Part shown: piece by piece, positions 36,366 to 45,633 of the stretch
Layout of the letters: each line of letters begins with the position of its first letter
Position numbering within the stretch: the stretch's first letter is position 1
Assembly: GCF_002993885.1 (NCBI RefSeq)
Contig: NZ_CM009578.1
Coordinates: forward strand, 1,119,251 to 1,183,250
From: Sphingopyxis lindanitolerans
Lineage (GTDB): Bacteria; Pseudomonadota; Alphaproteobacteria; Sphingomonadales; Sphingomonadaceae
Length of the DNA: 64,000 bases
Reading direction: 5' to 3'
The notes under the pieces: model-generated
What the model was told of the DNA's origin: nothing
Database searches by the model: none
Seen by the model: only the letters and a program-made list of their open reading frames with translations
Translations under genes and position numbers: made by a program

Positions 36366-36447
36366 CCGTTCGTGTCGAGCGAAGTCGAGACACCCATCGA
36401 GATAGCGCCGTGCCGATGGGTGTCTCGACTTCGCTCGACACGAACGG
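36366..36447. repeat. Palindromic repeat, family G copy 2
   Basis: An 82-bp palindrome (arms CCGTTCGTGTCGAGCGAAGT and reverse complement, inner pair GACACCCATCG / CGATGGGTGTC) between the polysaccharide deacetylase and ATPase genes of the exosortase operon. Near-copy of 15106-15185. Confidence 0.92.
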
Positions 36448-36488
36448 ACACGGGACGTCGCTTAAAGACGCCACATTTTCCCTATGCG

Positions 36489-37670
36489 TCACGCAGCCCA
36501 GACGTCCGACCGCGCGGGATTGGGCGAATTTTCGGGGTCGCGCTCGACCCATTCGATCAACAGATCGAGCACGCGGCGCAGCGCCGCATCCTGTTCGACA
36601 AGCCGCGTCTCGAGGCTGGCGATCTGTTCCTTCAGCGCGTCGATCTGCGCTTCGTCGACCGCGGGCGGCGACGAAACAGGTTCAGGCGCATCCTCGGTCG
36701 CGGCCGGGGCGGCAAACGGCTCGACCGGCGCGGCGAACGGCGGGCGATCGTCTGCGGTCGCGGCGGGCGCCGGCCATTCGAGCGGCGCGGTCGCGGCGGC
36801 GGCGTGCGCGACGACATCCTCGACCGCCAGCGGCGCGAGGTTCGCCTCGTCGACGCCGCGATCGGCCTCGACCTCGGCGATGACGTTACGGACATGCTGC
36901 GCCGAAATACGGTGCAGTTCCTCGACCGCGCCGAACAGCAGCAGGCGGCTGACCAGCACGTTCAATTTGCGCGGCACGCCGTCGCTATAGTCGAAGATCA
37001 GCTCGAACGCCTCGGGCGCGAAGCTGGGGTTCCCGGTCCAGCCGACCTTTTTCAGGCGGTGGAGGATATAGGGTTCGACCTCCTCGGGCTCCATCGGGTC
37101 GAGGTGGTGCGTCGCGATCACGCGCTGGCGCAGCTGCTCGAGCGTCGGCGAATGGAACAAGGTCTGGCGGAATTCGGGCTGGCCGAGCAGGAAAATCTGG
37201 AGCAGCGAATGGTCGCCGAGCTGAAAGTTCGACAGCATCCGCAGCTCTTCGAGCGCCGAAATGGCGAGATTCTGCCCCTCGTCGACGATCAACAGGGTGC
37301 GGCGGCCGGCGCGCGCCTGTTCGCGCAGATATTGCTCGATGGCGCGCAGCAGCTCGGCCTTGCTCTGCCCTTCCCACTCGATCCCGAATTGTTCGGCGAC
37401 GAGGCGGAGCAGATCGTCGCCCTCGACCTGCGTCGACACCAGCTTGACCGCGGTCAGGCGATTGGGGTCGATCGTGTTCATCAGATGGCCGACGAGCGTC
37501 GTCTTGCCCGCGCCGACATCGCCGGTGATGACGATGAAGCCCTCGCCCTGCGCCAGGCCATAGCCCAGATAGGACATCGCCTTGCGGTGGGTGCCGCTCT
37601 CGAAATAGAAAGCCGGATCGGGCGTCAGCTGGAACGGACGGCCGGTGAAACCATAATATTGATCGTACAT
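36489..37670 (-). CDS. ExeA/GspA-like ATPase of the exosortase A system
   Basis: The 393-residue AAA+ protein begins MYDQYYGFTGRPFQLTPDP, the standard start of the XrtA-associated ATPases. Walker A is GDVGAGKTT (50-58) and Walker B LLIVDEGQ (126-133); the arginine-rich DGVPRKLNVLVSRLLL follows. The C-terminal 100 residues are Ala/Pro-rich and then a coiled-coil (ALKEQIASLETRLVEQDAAL). By analogy to ExeA it may help place an outer-membrane pore through the cell wall; this is inference. Confidence 0.9.
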   Translation of the reverse strand: MYDQYYGFTGRPFQLTPDPAFYFESGTHRKAMSYLGYGLAQGEGFIVITGDVGAGKTTLVGHLMNTIDPNRLTAVKLVSTQVEGDDLLRLVAEQFGIEWEGQSKAELLRAIEQYLREQARAGRRTLLIVDEGQNLAISALEELRMLSNFQLGDHSLLQIFLLGQPEFRQTLFHSPTLEQLRQRVIATHHLDPMEPEEVEPYILHRLKKVGWTGNPSFAPEAFELIFDYSDGVPRKLNVLVSRLLLFGAVEELHRISAQHVRNVIAEVEADRGVDEANLAPLAVEDVVAHAAAATAPLEWPAPAATADDRPPFAAPVEPFAAPAATEDAPEPVSSPPAVDEAQIDALKEQIASLETRLVEQDAALRRVLDLLIEWVERDPENSPNPARSDVWAA

Positions 37671-37683
37671 CGAAATTCCCCGA

Positions 37684-39408
37684 TCAGAAGTTGTAACGCA
37701 GTCCCACCAGGGCCGAACCGATCAACTCGCTGTTGAAGCCATCCTGGTCGAAGGCGTTGAGCGAGGCGGCGGCGGTCCCCGTCAACCCGCGCCAGAAACG
37801 CCGCGAATAGGCAGCCGAAAGCCCCGCCGACTGGACGTCGCTCGCTCCCGGCGCGCCATTGTCGAAATAGTTGAGATAGCCGGTGATGCTGATGTCGGAC
37901 GCGGAATCGAGCGGACGTCCCGCGCTCAGGAACAGATAATAGCTTTGGTCGGTCACGCCGTCGAGGTTCGCGATCACCGATCCCGCGGGCACCAGCAGGC
38001 GGCGGCGATCATAGCCGAGCCCGACGCCATAGCTCCAGCGGCCATAGCGCGAACTCATCACCGCCTGCACGCCGCGGTTGCGATATTGGAAGGCGTTGAC
38101 GTTGCCGAGCTGGTTGTTGAGGCAACCGCTGCTCGCTTCGCCAAAGACGCAGGTATCGACGTCGCCGCTCAGCGGGTTGCGCGTCGGGTCGAACTGGGTC
38201 GGCAGCGCCGACAGCCCGCTCGACATGCCGCGGCCGAGGCTCGACAGCCCGTCATAGACGCCGACCTGGAACGAGGTCGCATGGTCGGGGCGATAGGAAA
38301 AACTGCCGGTATAGATGGTGTCGCCATAGCGGCGGCCGATTTTCGCGGTCAGCGAGGTGCGGCGGCTCGGCTGCCACATCACGCCCGCATCCCAGATCAG
38401 CCCCTCGGTGTCGAACGAGAGCTGACGCGGCTTGGACGTGTCGGCGACGAAGCGGCCCGCCGCATCGCGGACGGGGACGCCGCCCGCGCCCAGCACCGGA
38501 TCGCGCTGGCCGATCTCGATATCCTCATATCCGACGCCGCCGAGCAGCGCGACGGTCGGGCCGATCGGCACGGTCACGTCGGCGCGGGCATATTTGCCCT
38601 CGAACCGCTGGTCGAGCTGGCTGGCATCCTCGCGCTCGTAACCGCCCGAAACCTGCCAGCCGAACGGCAGGTCGCCGGGCCGCTGGCCGACGCTCGCCCA
38701 GGCGACATGGTTGGTCGAACTGTCGAAAACATCCTGCGCCGCCGCCCCCGGCGCAAGCGCCGGCACGCTGCCGACATCGACCTTGGTATAGCCGAAGCGA
38801 TAGCCGGCGCCGAGGTCGAGATCGCCGATGCGCTGGACCAGCGTCGGGCCGGCATAGAAGGAATAAAGATCGGCGGCATTGCTCGCACTGCCAAGGAACA
38901 ATCCGTCGGCGCCCCGCCCGTCGGCGCTGGTCCGCGTCGCGAGCGCCCCGGCTTCGAGGTTGAAACCGCGCGACACTTCGATGCGTCCGCGCGCGAGGCC
39001 GCTGACGATGTCGGCATCGCCGAGCCCGCCCGACTCGCCGAAGCGATGTTCATAACGCAGCGTCCCCGCCAGTTCGGCGCGGCGCGTGACGATCGACGCA
39101 TCGACCCCCACCGCGACGGTCGTATAGGTCAGCACGTCGCCGCCGTTCTTGAGGTCGGCGGACAGGATCTGCCCGACCTCCAGATAGGGATCGACGCGGA
39201 CCTGGCGCTTTTTCTGCTGGCGCTCGCCGCGCTTGGCCTGGCGATCGGCGCCCGCATCCGAAGCGGGCGCGCTTCCGGCGGTCGGCGCGCCGCCTGCTCC
39301 CGAACCGGGGTCGCCCGAAAATTGCGCCTGCGCGCTTGTCGCCATTCCGGCGAGCAGCACGGCGGCGAGCGCCGTCCCGCGGCGCAGCGTATGACCGGGG
39401 CGCATCAT
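37684..39408 (-). CDS. TIGR03016-type outer-membrane beta-barrel protein
   Basis: The 574-residue protein has a signal peptide (to about residue 28, ATSAQA) and a Lys/Arg/Gln-rich linker. The rest is made of alternating short beta strands with aromatic residues, ending VGLRYNF with the terminal Phe expected for barrels. It matches the exosortase-associated outer-membrane group in position and shape and probably forms part of the export pathway for the polysaccharide. ATG 39408 overlaps the kinase stop; a longer frame upstream is inside the kinase gene. Confidence 0.87.
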   Translation of the reverse strand: MMRPGHTLRRGTALAAVLLAGMATSAQAQFSGDPGSGAGGAPTAGSAPASDAGADRQAKRGERQQKKRQVRVDPYLEVGQILSADLKNGGDVLTYTTVAVGVDASIVTRRAELAGTLRYEHRFGESGGLGDADIVSGLARGRIEVSRGFNLEAGALATRTSADGRGADGLFLGSASNAADLYSFYAGPTLVQRIGDLDLGAGYRFGYTKVDVGSVPALAPGAAAQDVFDSSTNHVAWASVGQRPGDLPFGWQVSGGYEREDASQLDQRFEGKYARADVTVPIGPTVALLGGVGYEDIEIGQRDPVLGAGGVPVRDAAGRFVADTSKPRQLSFDTEGLIWDAGVMWQPSRRTSLTAKIGRRYGDTIYTGSFSYRPDHATSFQVGVYDGLSSLGRGMSSGLSALPTQFDPTRNPLSGDVDTCVFGEASSGCLNNQLGNVNAFQYRNRGVQAVMSSRYGRWSYGVGLGYDRRRLLVPAGSVIANLDGVTDQSYYLFLSAGRPLDSASDISITGYLNYFDNGAPGASDVQSAGLSAAYSRRFWRGLTGTAAASLNAFDQDGFNSELIGSALVGLRYNF

Positions 39409-40421
39409 GACGCGCCTCCTTGTCCATAATAAGTGCCGAAGCGGCGGCCGCCCGGCGAGAATTTGACGCCGTTGAGCAGCAGCTGGATATGCGGGCACGC
39501 GCCCATCAGACCGATCGCGTCGCGCAGCGCGCTTTCCATCGTCTGATCGGCGCGCACGACCATGATGAGCTGGCCGACATGCCCCGCGAGCACCGCCGCG
39601 GGCGACGCCGCGAGCACCGGCGGCGAATCGAAAATGACGATCCGGCCCGGCGCCCCCGCTTCGAGCTGCGCGAGCAACGCCTCGGTGCGCGCCGAGGCGA
39701 GCAGTTCGGTGTCGTGCATATGCTGGGTGCCGGCGGGCATGACCTTCAGCCCCGCGATGTCGGTCTGGATCAGGCAGTCACCGAGCGGCAGGTGCGGATC
39801 GGCGAGCGCGTCCATCAGCCCCGGACCGTTTTCCAGCCCCAGCGTCTCAAGCACGCTCGGCTTGGCGATATCGGCGTCGATCAGCAGCACGTCATAATCG
39901 GCCTCGACCGCGAGGCTGAGCGCCAGGTTGACCGCGGTGAAGGTCTTGCCCTCACCCGGATTGGCCGACGCGATCAGCACGCGGTGCCCGCGCGGCACCA
40001 CCGGGCGATTGGCGGTTCCGGCGAAATTGCGGATGATCTCGCGCTTCACGATGCGATATTCCTCGGCGATGCCGGTGACCGGCGCGCCGGGAACGACCAT
40101 GCCGCGCGCGGCGAGGCCGTCGCGGTCGATCGTGCCCTGGCGACCCGGAACGATCGCGGGCGCGGCCTTGGCGACATCCTTGCGCGGCGACGGCTGCGGC
40201 GCGGGCTCGACAACCGGCGCGGCCTCGACCAGCGGTTCGGGCGGCAGCAGCTCGGCGGCGGGCGCGTCTTTCGCCCCAGCCTTCTTCGTCTTTTTCTCGG
40301 GCTCGGGCGGCAGTTTCGAAACGTCGATCGTCGCCGCATTCTTGGCGGGGTCGAGGCCGAACATATCGGCGGCGCGTTCGAGCAGCGAGGGCGGGCGCTT
40401 GACGGGGCGTTGATCGTTCAT
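39405..40421 (-). CDS. Tyrosine autokinase (BY-kinase/EpsG type) of the exosortase A system
   Basis: The 338-residue protein has an Ala/Pro/Lys-rich N-terminal 110 residues and then a P-loop kinase core: Walker A ANPGEGKT (153-160), Walker A' VLLIDADIAKPS (178-189) and Walker B IVIFDSPPV. The C-terminus is short with two adjacent tyrosines (FGTYYGQ), the candidate autophosphorylation sites. It would control chain length together with the Wzz-like protein encoded directly upstream. ATG 40421 follows GGGGAGG at good spacing; a GTG at 40439 overlaps the upstream stop. Confidence 0.9.
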   Translation of the reverse strand: MNDQRPVKRPPSLLERAADMFGLDPAKNAATIDVSKLPPEPEKKTKKAGAKDAPAAELLPPEPLVEAAPVVEPAPQPSPRKDVAKAAPAIVPGRQGTIDRDGLAARGMVVPGAPVTGIAEEYRIVKREIIRNFAGTANRPVVPRGHRVLIASANPGEGKTFTAVNLALSLAVEADYDVLLIDADIAKPSVLETLGLENGPGLMDALADPHLPLGDCLIQTDIAGLKVMPAGTQHMHDTELLASARTEALLAQLEAGAPGRIVIFDSPPVLAASPAAVLAGHVGQLIMVVRADQTMESALRDAIGLMGACPHIQLLLNGVKFSPGGRRFGTYYGQGGAS

Positions 40422-40435
40422 GTCATCCTCCCCGT

Positions 40436-41974
40436 TCACGCGACCATGCCGCGTTGAACAAATTCGACGATCAGCAGCAGCGCATAGAGGCCGACGAGCG
40501 CCGCCGCGCCGCCGCCGAGCCAGACGAGCCGCTTGCGGCGCTCGACATGGCGGTCGGGCGTCACCACTTCGGTAATCGATCCGATCACCGGCAGCCCGCT
40601 CGCGCGCTCGAGCTTCGCCGCGGTTGAATAGCTCGCGCGCACCTGCGACAGGGCAAAGGCCGCGCCGATACCGCCGCCGATCCCGGCCAAAAGGACGAGG
40701 GTCAGGAACAGCGGGCGGTTCGGCGCCGCCGGGCTCGTCGGCTTCGACGGCGGGTCGAGCAGCTCGATCTTGATCGCGTCGGTTTCGGTCTGCACCTCGC
40801 CGCGCAGCCGCACCTGCTCGCGCTGGCCGAGCAGCTTGTCATATTGCGCTTTCAGCGCGGTATATTCGCCATTGATCCGGTCATATTCGGCAGCGATGCC
40901 GGGGTTCGCGATCTGCTGCGAGGTGATCTTCGCAATATCGCCCATCAGCTGCGCCTTGCGCGCCGACAGCGCGCTGACCGTCGCCTGGCGCTCGCCGCGC
41001 ATCGCGGCAAGCGAGGCATAGGCCGGGTTCTGCACGCCGCCGACCCCGCCGCCGGTGCCTTCGCGGTCGGCCTGCGCCTTCAGCGACGCGATCTGGCTCT
41101 TGAGCGCGATCACGTCGGGGTGCGCGTCGGTCAGGCCGCGCGCGCGCATCGACGACAGTTCGTTCTGCGCCCCGGCAAGCTGCTGGCGCGCGACGCCGCC
41201 GCCGACCCCGCCGCCGCCGGCCACCGTCGCGGGGGTCGCGGCGAGTTGGCCGTTCGCCGCCGCAAGCTGCGCCTGCGCCGAAACGAGCTGCGAATCGATC
41301 TGGCTGAGTTCGGCGCGCGCGGCGTCGACGCGCTGCGCGGGCGAGCCGCTGCCGCCGGGGATCAGCCCGATATTCTGCGCCTCGAACGTGGCGCGGCGCG
41401 CCTCGACCTCGCGCAGCCCCTTTTCGCGGTCGGCGATCTGCGCGTCGAGGAATTTCAGCCCCTCGCGCGCATCCATCCGGCCGCCGCGCAGCTGGTCGTC
41501 GCGGAACACGGTGATCAGGCTGTCGAGCACCCCCGACGCCAGCTTCGCATTGTCGGCGTCGGACAGGCTGCCGACCCCGACCGACGAGGTGATCTCAAAG
41601 ATATTCTGCTGCTGCGGGACGATCTTGATATTCTTTTGCAGCATCGCGACCGCGCCCGCCTTATCGCGCTCACCGGCATCGGCGCCGATCAGTCCCGTCG
41701 TCACCGCAACCTTTTCGAGGTTGCGCGCGCTGGTCAGCGTGCCGCGGATCTGGTCGATCTGCTGGCCGCCCGAATAGGGGCCGACACCGGCGTCGTCGGG
41801 CAGGATCTGATTGACCTCGACGAGCAGGCGCGCACGGCTGTCATAGCGGTTCGGGATCGACGCGACCGCCAGCCAGCCGAGGATGCAGATGCCCCAGGCG
41901 ACGCCAAGCACCAGCCAGCGCCGCGTCCAGACGCTGTGCACCGCCACCCGGATTTCGTCGTAAAGGCCGTTCAT
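40436..41974 (-). CDS. Wzz/GumC-like chain-length determinant of the exosortase A system
   Basis: The 512-residue inner-membrane protein has an N-terminal membrane helix (about 20-40), a large periplasmic coiled-coil region with Ala/Gln-rich repeats, a second helix (about 425-448, FLTLVLLAGIGGGIGAAFAL) and a third at the C-terminus (RLVWLGGGAAALVGLYALLL). Three helices and the GGG linker (VAGGGGVGGGVA) suit the GumC/EpsF group. It sets polymer length with the BY-kinase. It starts 52 bases after the export gene. Confidence 0.91.
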   Translation of the reverse strand: MNGLYDEIRVAVHSVWTRRWLVLGVAWGICILGWLAVASIPNRYDSRARLLVEVNQILPDDAGVGPYSGGQQIDQIRGTLTSARNLEKVAVTTGLIGADAGERDKAGAVAMLQKNIKIVPQQQNIFEITSSVGVGSLSDADNAKLASGVLDSLITVFRDDQLRGGRMDAREGLKFLDAQIADREKGLREVEARRATFEAQNIGLIPGGSGSPAQRVDAARAELSQIDSQLVSAQAQLAAANGQLAATPATVAGGGGVGGGVARQQLAGAQNELSSMRARGLTDAHPDVIALKSQIASLKAQADREGTGGGVGGVQNPAYASLAAMRGERQATVSALSARKAQLMGDIAKITSQQIANPGIAAEYDRINGEYTALKAQYDKLLGQREQVRLRGEVQTETDAIKIELLDPPSKPTSPAAPNRPLFLTLVLLAGIGGGIGAAFALSQVRASYSTAAKLERASGLPVIGSITEVVTPDRHVERRKRLVWLGGGAAALVGLYALLLIVEFVQRGMVA

Positions 41975-42026
41975 CGTCTGCTTTCAATCCTTGGCAATCG
42001 GCATCGTGCGGCGTCGCGGGCGCGCG

Positions 42027-42683
42027 TCAGAACATGCTTTCGGGGATGATGATGACGTCGCCCGGCTGCAACCGGACATTCGCCTTGATGTCGCCGCGCT
42101 TGATCAGGTCGTTGAGACGTAGCGCATATTCATGCTGCTTGCCCGTGCCCTTGTCGAACCGGACGAGCCGCGCCTTGTTGCCCGCGGCATATTCGCCGAG
42201 GCCGCCGACCGCGATCATCGCGTCGAGCACGGTCATATTGGCGCGGAACGGGATCGAGGCGGGCTTTTCGGTCGCGCCGACGACGCGCACCTGCTGCGAG
42301 AAGGTGCTGTTGAAGGTCGTCACGATCACGCTGACGATCGGATCGGTGATATATTGGCTGAGTTGCAGCTTGATGTCCTGCTGCAGCATCGTCGGCGTCT
42401 TGCCGACCGCGGGCATGTCGGTGATCAGCGGGGTGGTGATGCGGCCGTCGGGGCGAACCTGCACCTTGCCGCCCAGTTCGGGATTGCGCCACACGAAGAT
42501 CTGCAATTCGTCGAGCGGGCCGATGATATATTCCTCGCCCGGCCCTTCCTGATTCTGCACGAAATTCGCGCTCGGCAATTGCGGCGCGTGGCTGTTCGCA
42601 CCCATGCAGCCGGTCAGCGCGGTCGCGGCGATTCCCGAAACGAGCGCCGCCTTGGCGACACGAAGCAAGGGGAAGGACATCAT
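42027..42683 (-). CDS. Polysaccharide export lipoprotein (Wza-like, short form)
   Basis: The 218-residue protein has a lipoprotein signal (LTGC lipobox near residue 26), a poly_export domain (YIIGPLDELQIFVWRNPELG..; VRPDGRITTPLI) and an SLBB-type domain (VRVVGATEKPASIPFRANMTVLDAMIAVGG). It would form the periplasmic/outer-membrane channel for the polysaccharide. It lacks the extra domains of E. coli Wza, as usual in exosortase loci. Start: ATG 42683 after AAAGGTGA. Confidence 0.92.
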   Translation of the reverse strand: MMSFPLLRVAKAALVSGIAATALTGCMGANSHAPQLPSANFVQNQEGPGEEYIIGPLDELQIFVWRNPELGGKVQVRPDGRITTPLITDMPAVGKTPTMLQQDIKLQLSQYITDPIVSVIVTTFNSTFSQQVRVVGATEKPASIPFRANMTVLDAMIAVGGLGEYAAGNKARLVRFDKGTGKQHEYALRLNDLIKRGDIKANVRLQPGDVIIIPESMF

Positions 42684-42866
42684 ATTCAAATCACCTTTCG
42701 AGCGGCCGCAGCCCTGCGCAGATCCGAAAATCCCGCGGCAAAGCCTTTGCGTCAGGGTCAGCCATTGCTCGGAAAGGGTGAACATACCGTTAGTCTTGGG
42801 ATAAGTTCGCACCACGCTTGTCGAACCTTGTGCCGGTCTGACACAAAAATTAACCCTGTCCGCCGT
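42684..42866 (-). promoter_or_regulatory. Candidate promoter region inside the leftward exosortase operon
   Basis: This 183-base gap is the largest gene-free space in the leftward operon apart from the palindrome-bearing ones. It is relatively A/T-rich (around 42780-42855) and includes a short inverted pair TTGTG/CACAA on the minus strand. A second promoter for the structural genes (export protein onward), separate from the ligase/decarboxylase genes, is possible. Confidence 0.4.
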
Positions 42867-44096
42867 TCAGACGAGCATTTCCCCGGCCGGACCCTGCCCG
42901 AGAAAGGCGGACGGACTCGCGCTCGCGCCATAAGCCCCCGCTTGAAAAATCGCAACAAGATCACCGACATCGGCATGCGGCAGCGCGACCTGGTCGCCGA
43001 GCCGGTCGAGCGGGGTGCACAGGCAGCCGACCACCGACACCGTCTCCGCCGGTTCGTCGCCAAAGCGGTTCGCGATCGCGATCGGATAATTGCGCCGGAT
43101 CACGGTGCCGAAATTGCCGCTCGCGGCAAGCTGGTGGTGGAGCCCGCCGTCGGTGACGAGGAAGGTCTCGCCATGGCTGGTCTTGCGGTCGACGATTCGG
43201 GTCAGATAGACGCCCACTTCGGCGACGAGCCAGCGCCCGAGTTCCATCGCAAAGCCGCTGGTCGCCAAAATCGGGTCGCGCCCGCCAAGCGTCTGCGCCA
43301 GCGCCGCGCCGACCGCCGCGACGTCGACCGCCTTGTCGCCGGGAAAATAGGGCACGCCCATGCCGCCGCCCAGATTGACGAGCGGCGGCGCGGTGCCGAT
43401 TTCCTTCGCCAGCCGCGCCGCCAGCGCCACCGTCTGCGCCTGGGTGTCGGCAATCGCGGCGGCGTCAAGTGCCTGCGATCCCGCGAAAATATGAAAGCCG
43501 CGCCAATCGGCGCCAGCATCGATCAGGCGGCGCACCAGCGCCGGGACCGCGACGGCATCGACCCCGAAAGGCTTGGCGCCGCCGCCCATCTTCATCCCCG
43601 ACCCCTTGAGGTCGAAATCGGGATTGACCCGCACCGCAAGGCGCGGAGTCACGCCCTGCCGCCCGGCGATCGACAGCGCCCGTTCGGCCTCCCCCGCCGA
43701 TTCGATGTTGAGCGTCACGCCCGCCATGATCGCGGCTTCGAGTTCGCGGTCGCGTTTTCCCGGCCCCGCGAAACTGATATGTTCGGCCGCCATGCCGCCG
43801 GCCAGCGCCATCTTCAGCTCGCCACCCGACGCGACGTCGAACCCGTCGACCAGCGTCGCCATATGGACGAGCAGCGGCGCATAGGGGTTCGCCTTCATCG
43901 CATAATGAAGCTGGACGCCCTTCGGCATCGCGGCGCGCCATTGGGCCGCACGCGCGATCAGCATCGCGCTGTCATAGACGAACAGCGGCGTATCCCCCGC
44001 TGCATCGGCCAGCGCCTCGGCGCGGTCGCCGCCGATCAGCAACATGCCGCTCGCATCGGCGCGAAAGCCGGGCGGGATCGGACCGTGCGGCTTCAT
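42867..44096 (-). CDS. PLP-dependent decarboxylase (LysA/Orn/DAP fold) of the exosortase A system
   Basis: The 409-residue fold-type III enzyme has the PLP lysine K68 in LHYAMKAN, the phosphate-binding glycines in LVNLGGGMG and the active-site Cys in VGCLCTPLDRLG. It resembles diaminopimelate or ornithine decarboxylases but belongs to the exosortase-linked group whose substrate is unknown. It overlaps the ligase stop (ATGA), so the pair is coupled and probably acts in sequence on one substrate. Confidence 0.9.
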   Translation of the reverse strand: MKPHGPIPPGFRADASGMLLIGGDRAEALADAAGDTPLFVYDSAMLIARAAQWRAAMPKGVQLHYAMKANPYAPLLVHMATLVDGFDVASGGELKMALAGGMAAEHISFAGPGKRDRELEAAIMAGVTLNIESAGEAERALSIAGRQGVTPRLAVRVNPDFDLKGSGMKMGGGAKPFGVDAVAVPALVRRLIDAGADWRGFHIFAGSQALDAAAIADTQAQTVALAARLAKEIGTAPPLVNLGGGMGVPYFPGDKAVDVAAVGAALAQTLGGRDPILATSGFAMELGRWLVAEVGVYLTRIVDRKTSHGETFLVTDGGLHHQLAASGNFGTVIRRNYPIAIANRFGDEPAETVSVVGCLCTPLDRLGDQVALPHADVGDLVAIFQAGAYGASASPSAFLGQGPAGEMLV

Positions 44097-45616
44097 GCCG
44101 TCACCTTCCAATCGGCGGCGATCGCCACCCGGTCGAGCTTGCCATTGGGGTTGCGCGGCAGTTCGCCCCGCCACTCGACCGCCTGCGGCTGCATGAAATT
44201 GGGGAGATTCTGGCGGAGGTAGGCCGCCAGCCCCTCTTCGTCGCGCGCGCCCTTCCCTCGGACGATCAGGATGATCGCCGCGCCGAGGCGCGGGTCGGGA
44301 ATGCCGAACGCGACGGCTTCATAGATCAGCCCGGAGGCGACGGCGGCATCCTCGACCTCGGTCGGGCTGACGCGGTTGCCCGCGGTCTTGATCATCGCGT
44401 CGTCGCGGCCGACGAAGGTGAGCAGCCCCTCGCTGTCGCGGCGCACCGTGTCGCCCGACCAGACCGCGATCCCGCCATAGCGCGAGGCGGCGGGCGCGGG
44501 CTTGAAGCGTTCGGCGGTGCGCGCCGCGTCGCGCCAATAGCCCTTGGCGACCAGCGGCCCGGCATGGACAAGCTCGCCCGGTTCGTCATCGCCCGCGACG
44601 CTGCCGTCGGCGCGGCAGACGAGGATTTCGGCGTGCGGGATCGCGCGGCCCATCGAGGTCGGATGGGCGGCCACCAGGTCCGGCGACAGCCAGGTCGAAC
44701 GGAATGCCTCGGTCAGCCCGTACATCGGATAGATGGCGGCGTTCGGAAAGGTGGCGCGCATCGCGTCGATCAGCGACGGCGTCAGCGCGCCGCCGCTGTT
44801 GGTCAGCCGTTCGAGCAGCGCCGCGGTCTCGGCCGGCCAGTCGCTTTCGACCAGTTGCACCCACAAAGGCGGCACCCCCGCAATCGTCGTGATCCGGTGG
44901 CGCGCGACCGCCTTCACCACATCGCGCGGGGTCAGATAATCGAGCGGCGCGACCGCCGCGCCCGCGTGCCAGGTCGAAAAAAGCTGGTTCTGCCCATAAT
45001 CGAAGCTCAGCGGCAGCACGCCGAGCACGCGGTCGCCGGGCGCGATCTTCAGATAGGACGCGACGCTTTCGGCGCCGAGCCACAGGTTCGCGTGGCTGAG
45101 CATCACGCCCTTGGGGCGGCCGGTCGATCCGCTGGTATAGAGGATCGCGGCCAGATCGTCGGGTTCGGCGATCGACGGCGGCAACCCTTCGCCGCCCGAA
45201 TCGATCGCCTCCTCGGCGACCTTCAAATCGCGCACCGCGCAGGCATCGGGTCGGTCGTCGCCGAGCATTTCGGCGCGGGGCGCATTGGTGACGAGCAGCG
45301 CCGCGCCGCTGTCGGCCAGGATATGCGCGACCTGTGGTCCTTTCAGCAGCGGATTGACCGGCACGTGGATCAATCCCGCGCGCGCCGCGGCGAGCGGCAT
45401 CAGGCAGGTGGCGCGGGTCTTGGCGCCCCAACTCGCGACGCGCTCACCGGGTCCGCCGGCCTGATCGAGCAGCCAGGACGCGAGACGGCCGACCCCGGCA
45501 TCGAGATCGGCAAAGGTCGTGACCCGGTCGCCGATCAACAGCGCAGCCGCATCGGCGGCGCCAGAATGGACGAGATGGTCGATCGGATGCGACGGCGGAT
45601 TTTGTAACATGGTCAT
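44093..45616 (-). CDS. AMP-dependent acyl/amino-acid ligase of the exosortase A system
   Basis: The 507-residue ANL-superfamily enzyme has the P-loop YTSGSTGRPKGVML, the YGLTE motif, GDTVRRDSEGLLTFVGRDD, NRVSPTEVED and the C-terminal catalytic Lys in NPNGKLDR. It would activate an acid as an acyl-AMP and load it to CoA or to the carrier protein encoded across the divergent gap. The start is ATG 45616; ATG 45610 is also possible. It is the first gene of the leftward operon. Confidence 0.9.
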   Translation of the reverse strand: MTMLQNPPSHPIDHLVHSGAADAAALLIGDRVTTFADLDAGVGRLASWLLDQAGGPGERVASWGAKTRATCLMPLAAARAGLIHVPVNPLLKGPQVAHILADSGAALLVTNAPRAEMLGDDRPDACAVRDLKVAEEAIDSGGEGLPPSIAEPDDLAAILYTSGSTGRPKGVMLSHANLWLGAESVASYLKIAPGDRVLGVLPLSFDYGQNQLFSTWHAGAAVAPLDYLTPRDVVKAVARHRITTIAGVPPLWVQLVESDWPAETAALLERLTNSGGALTPSLIDAMRATFPNAAIYPMYGLTEAFRSTWLSPDLVAAHPTSMGRAIPHAEILVCRADGSVAGDDEPGELVHAGPLVAKGYWRDAARTAERFKPAPAASRYGGIAVWSGDTVRRDSEGLLTFVGRDDAMIKTAGNRVSPTEVEDAAVASGLIYEAVAFGIPDPRLGAAIILIVRGKGARDEEGLAAYLRQNLPNFMQPQAVEWRGELPRNPNGKLDRVAIAADWKVTA

Positions 45617-45633
45617 GGGCTGTTAGGAGCTTG

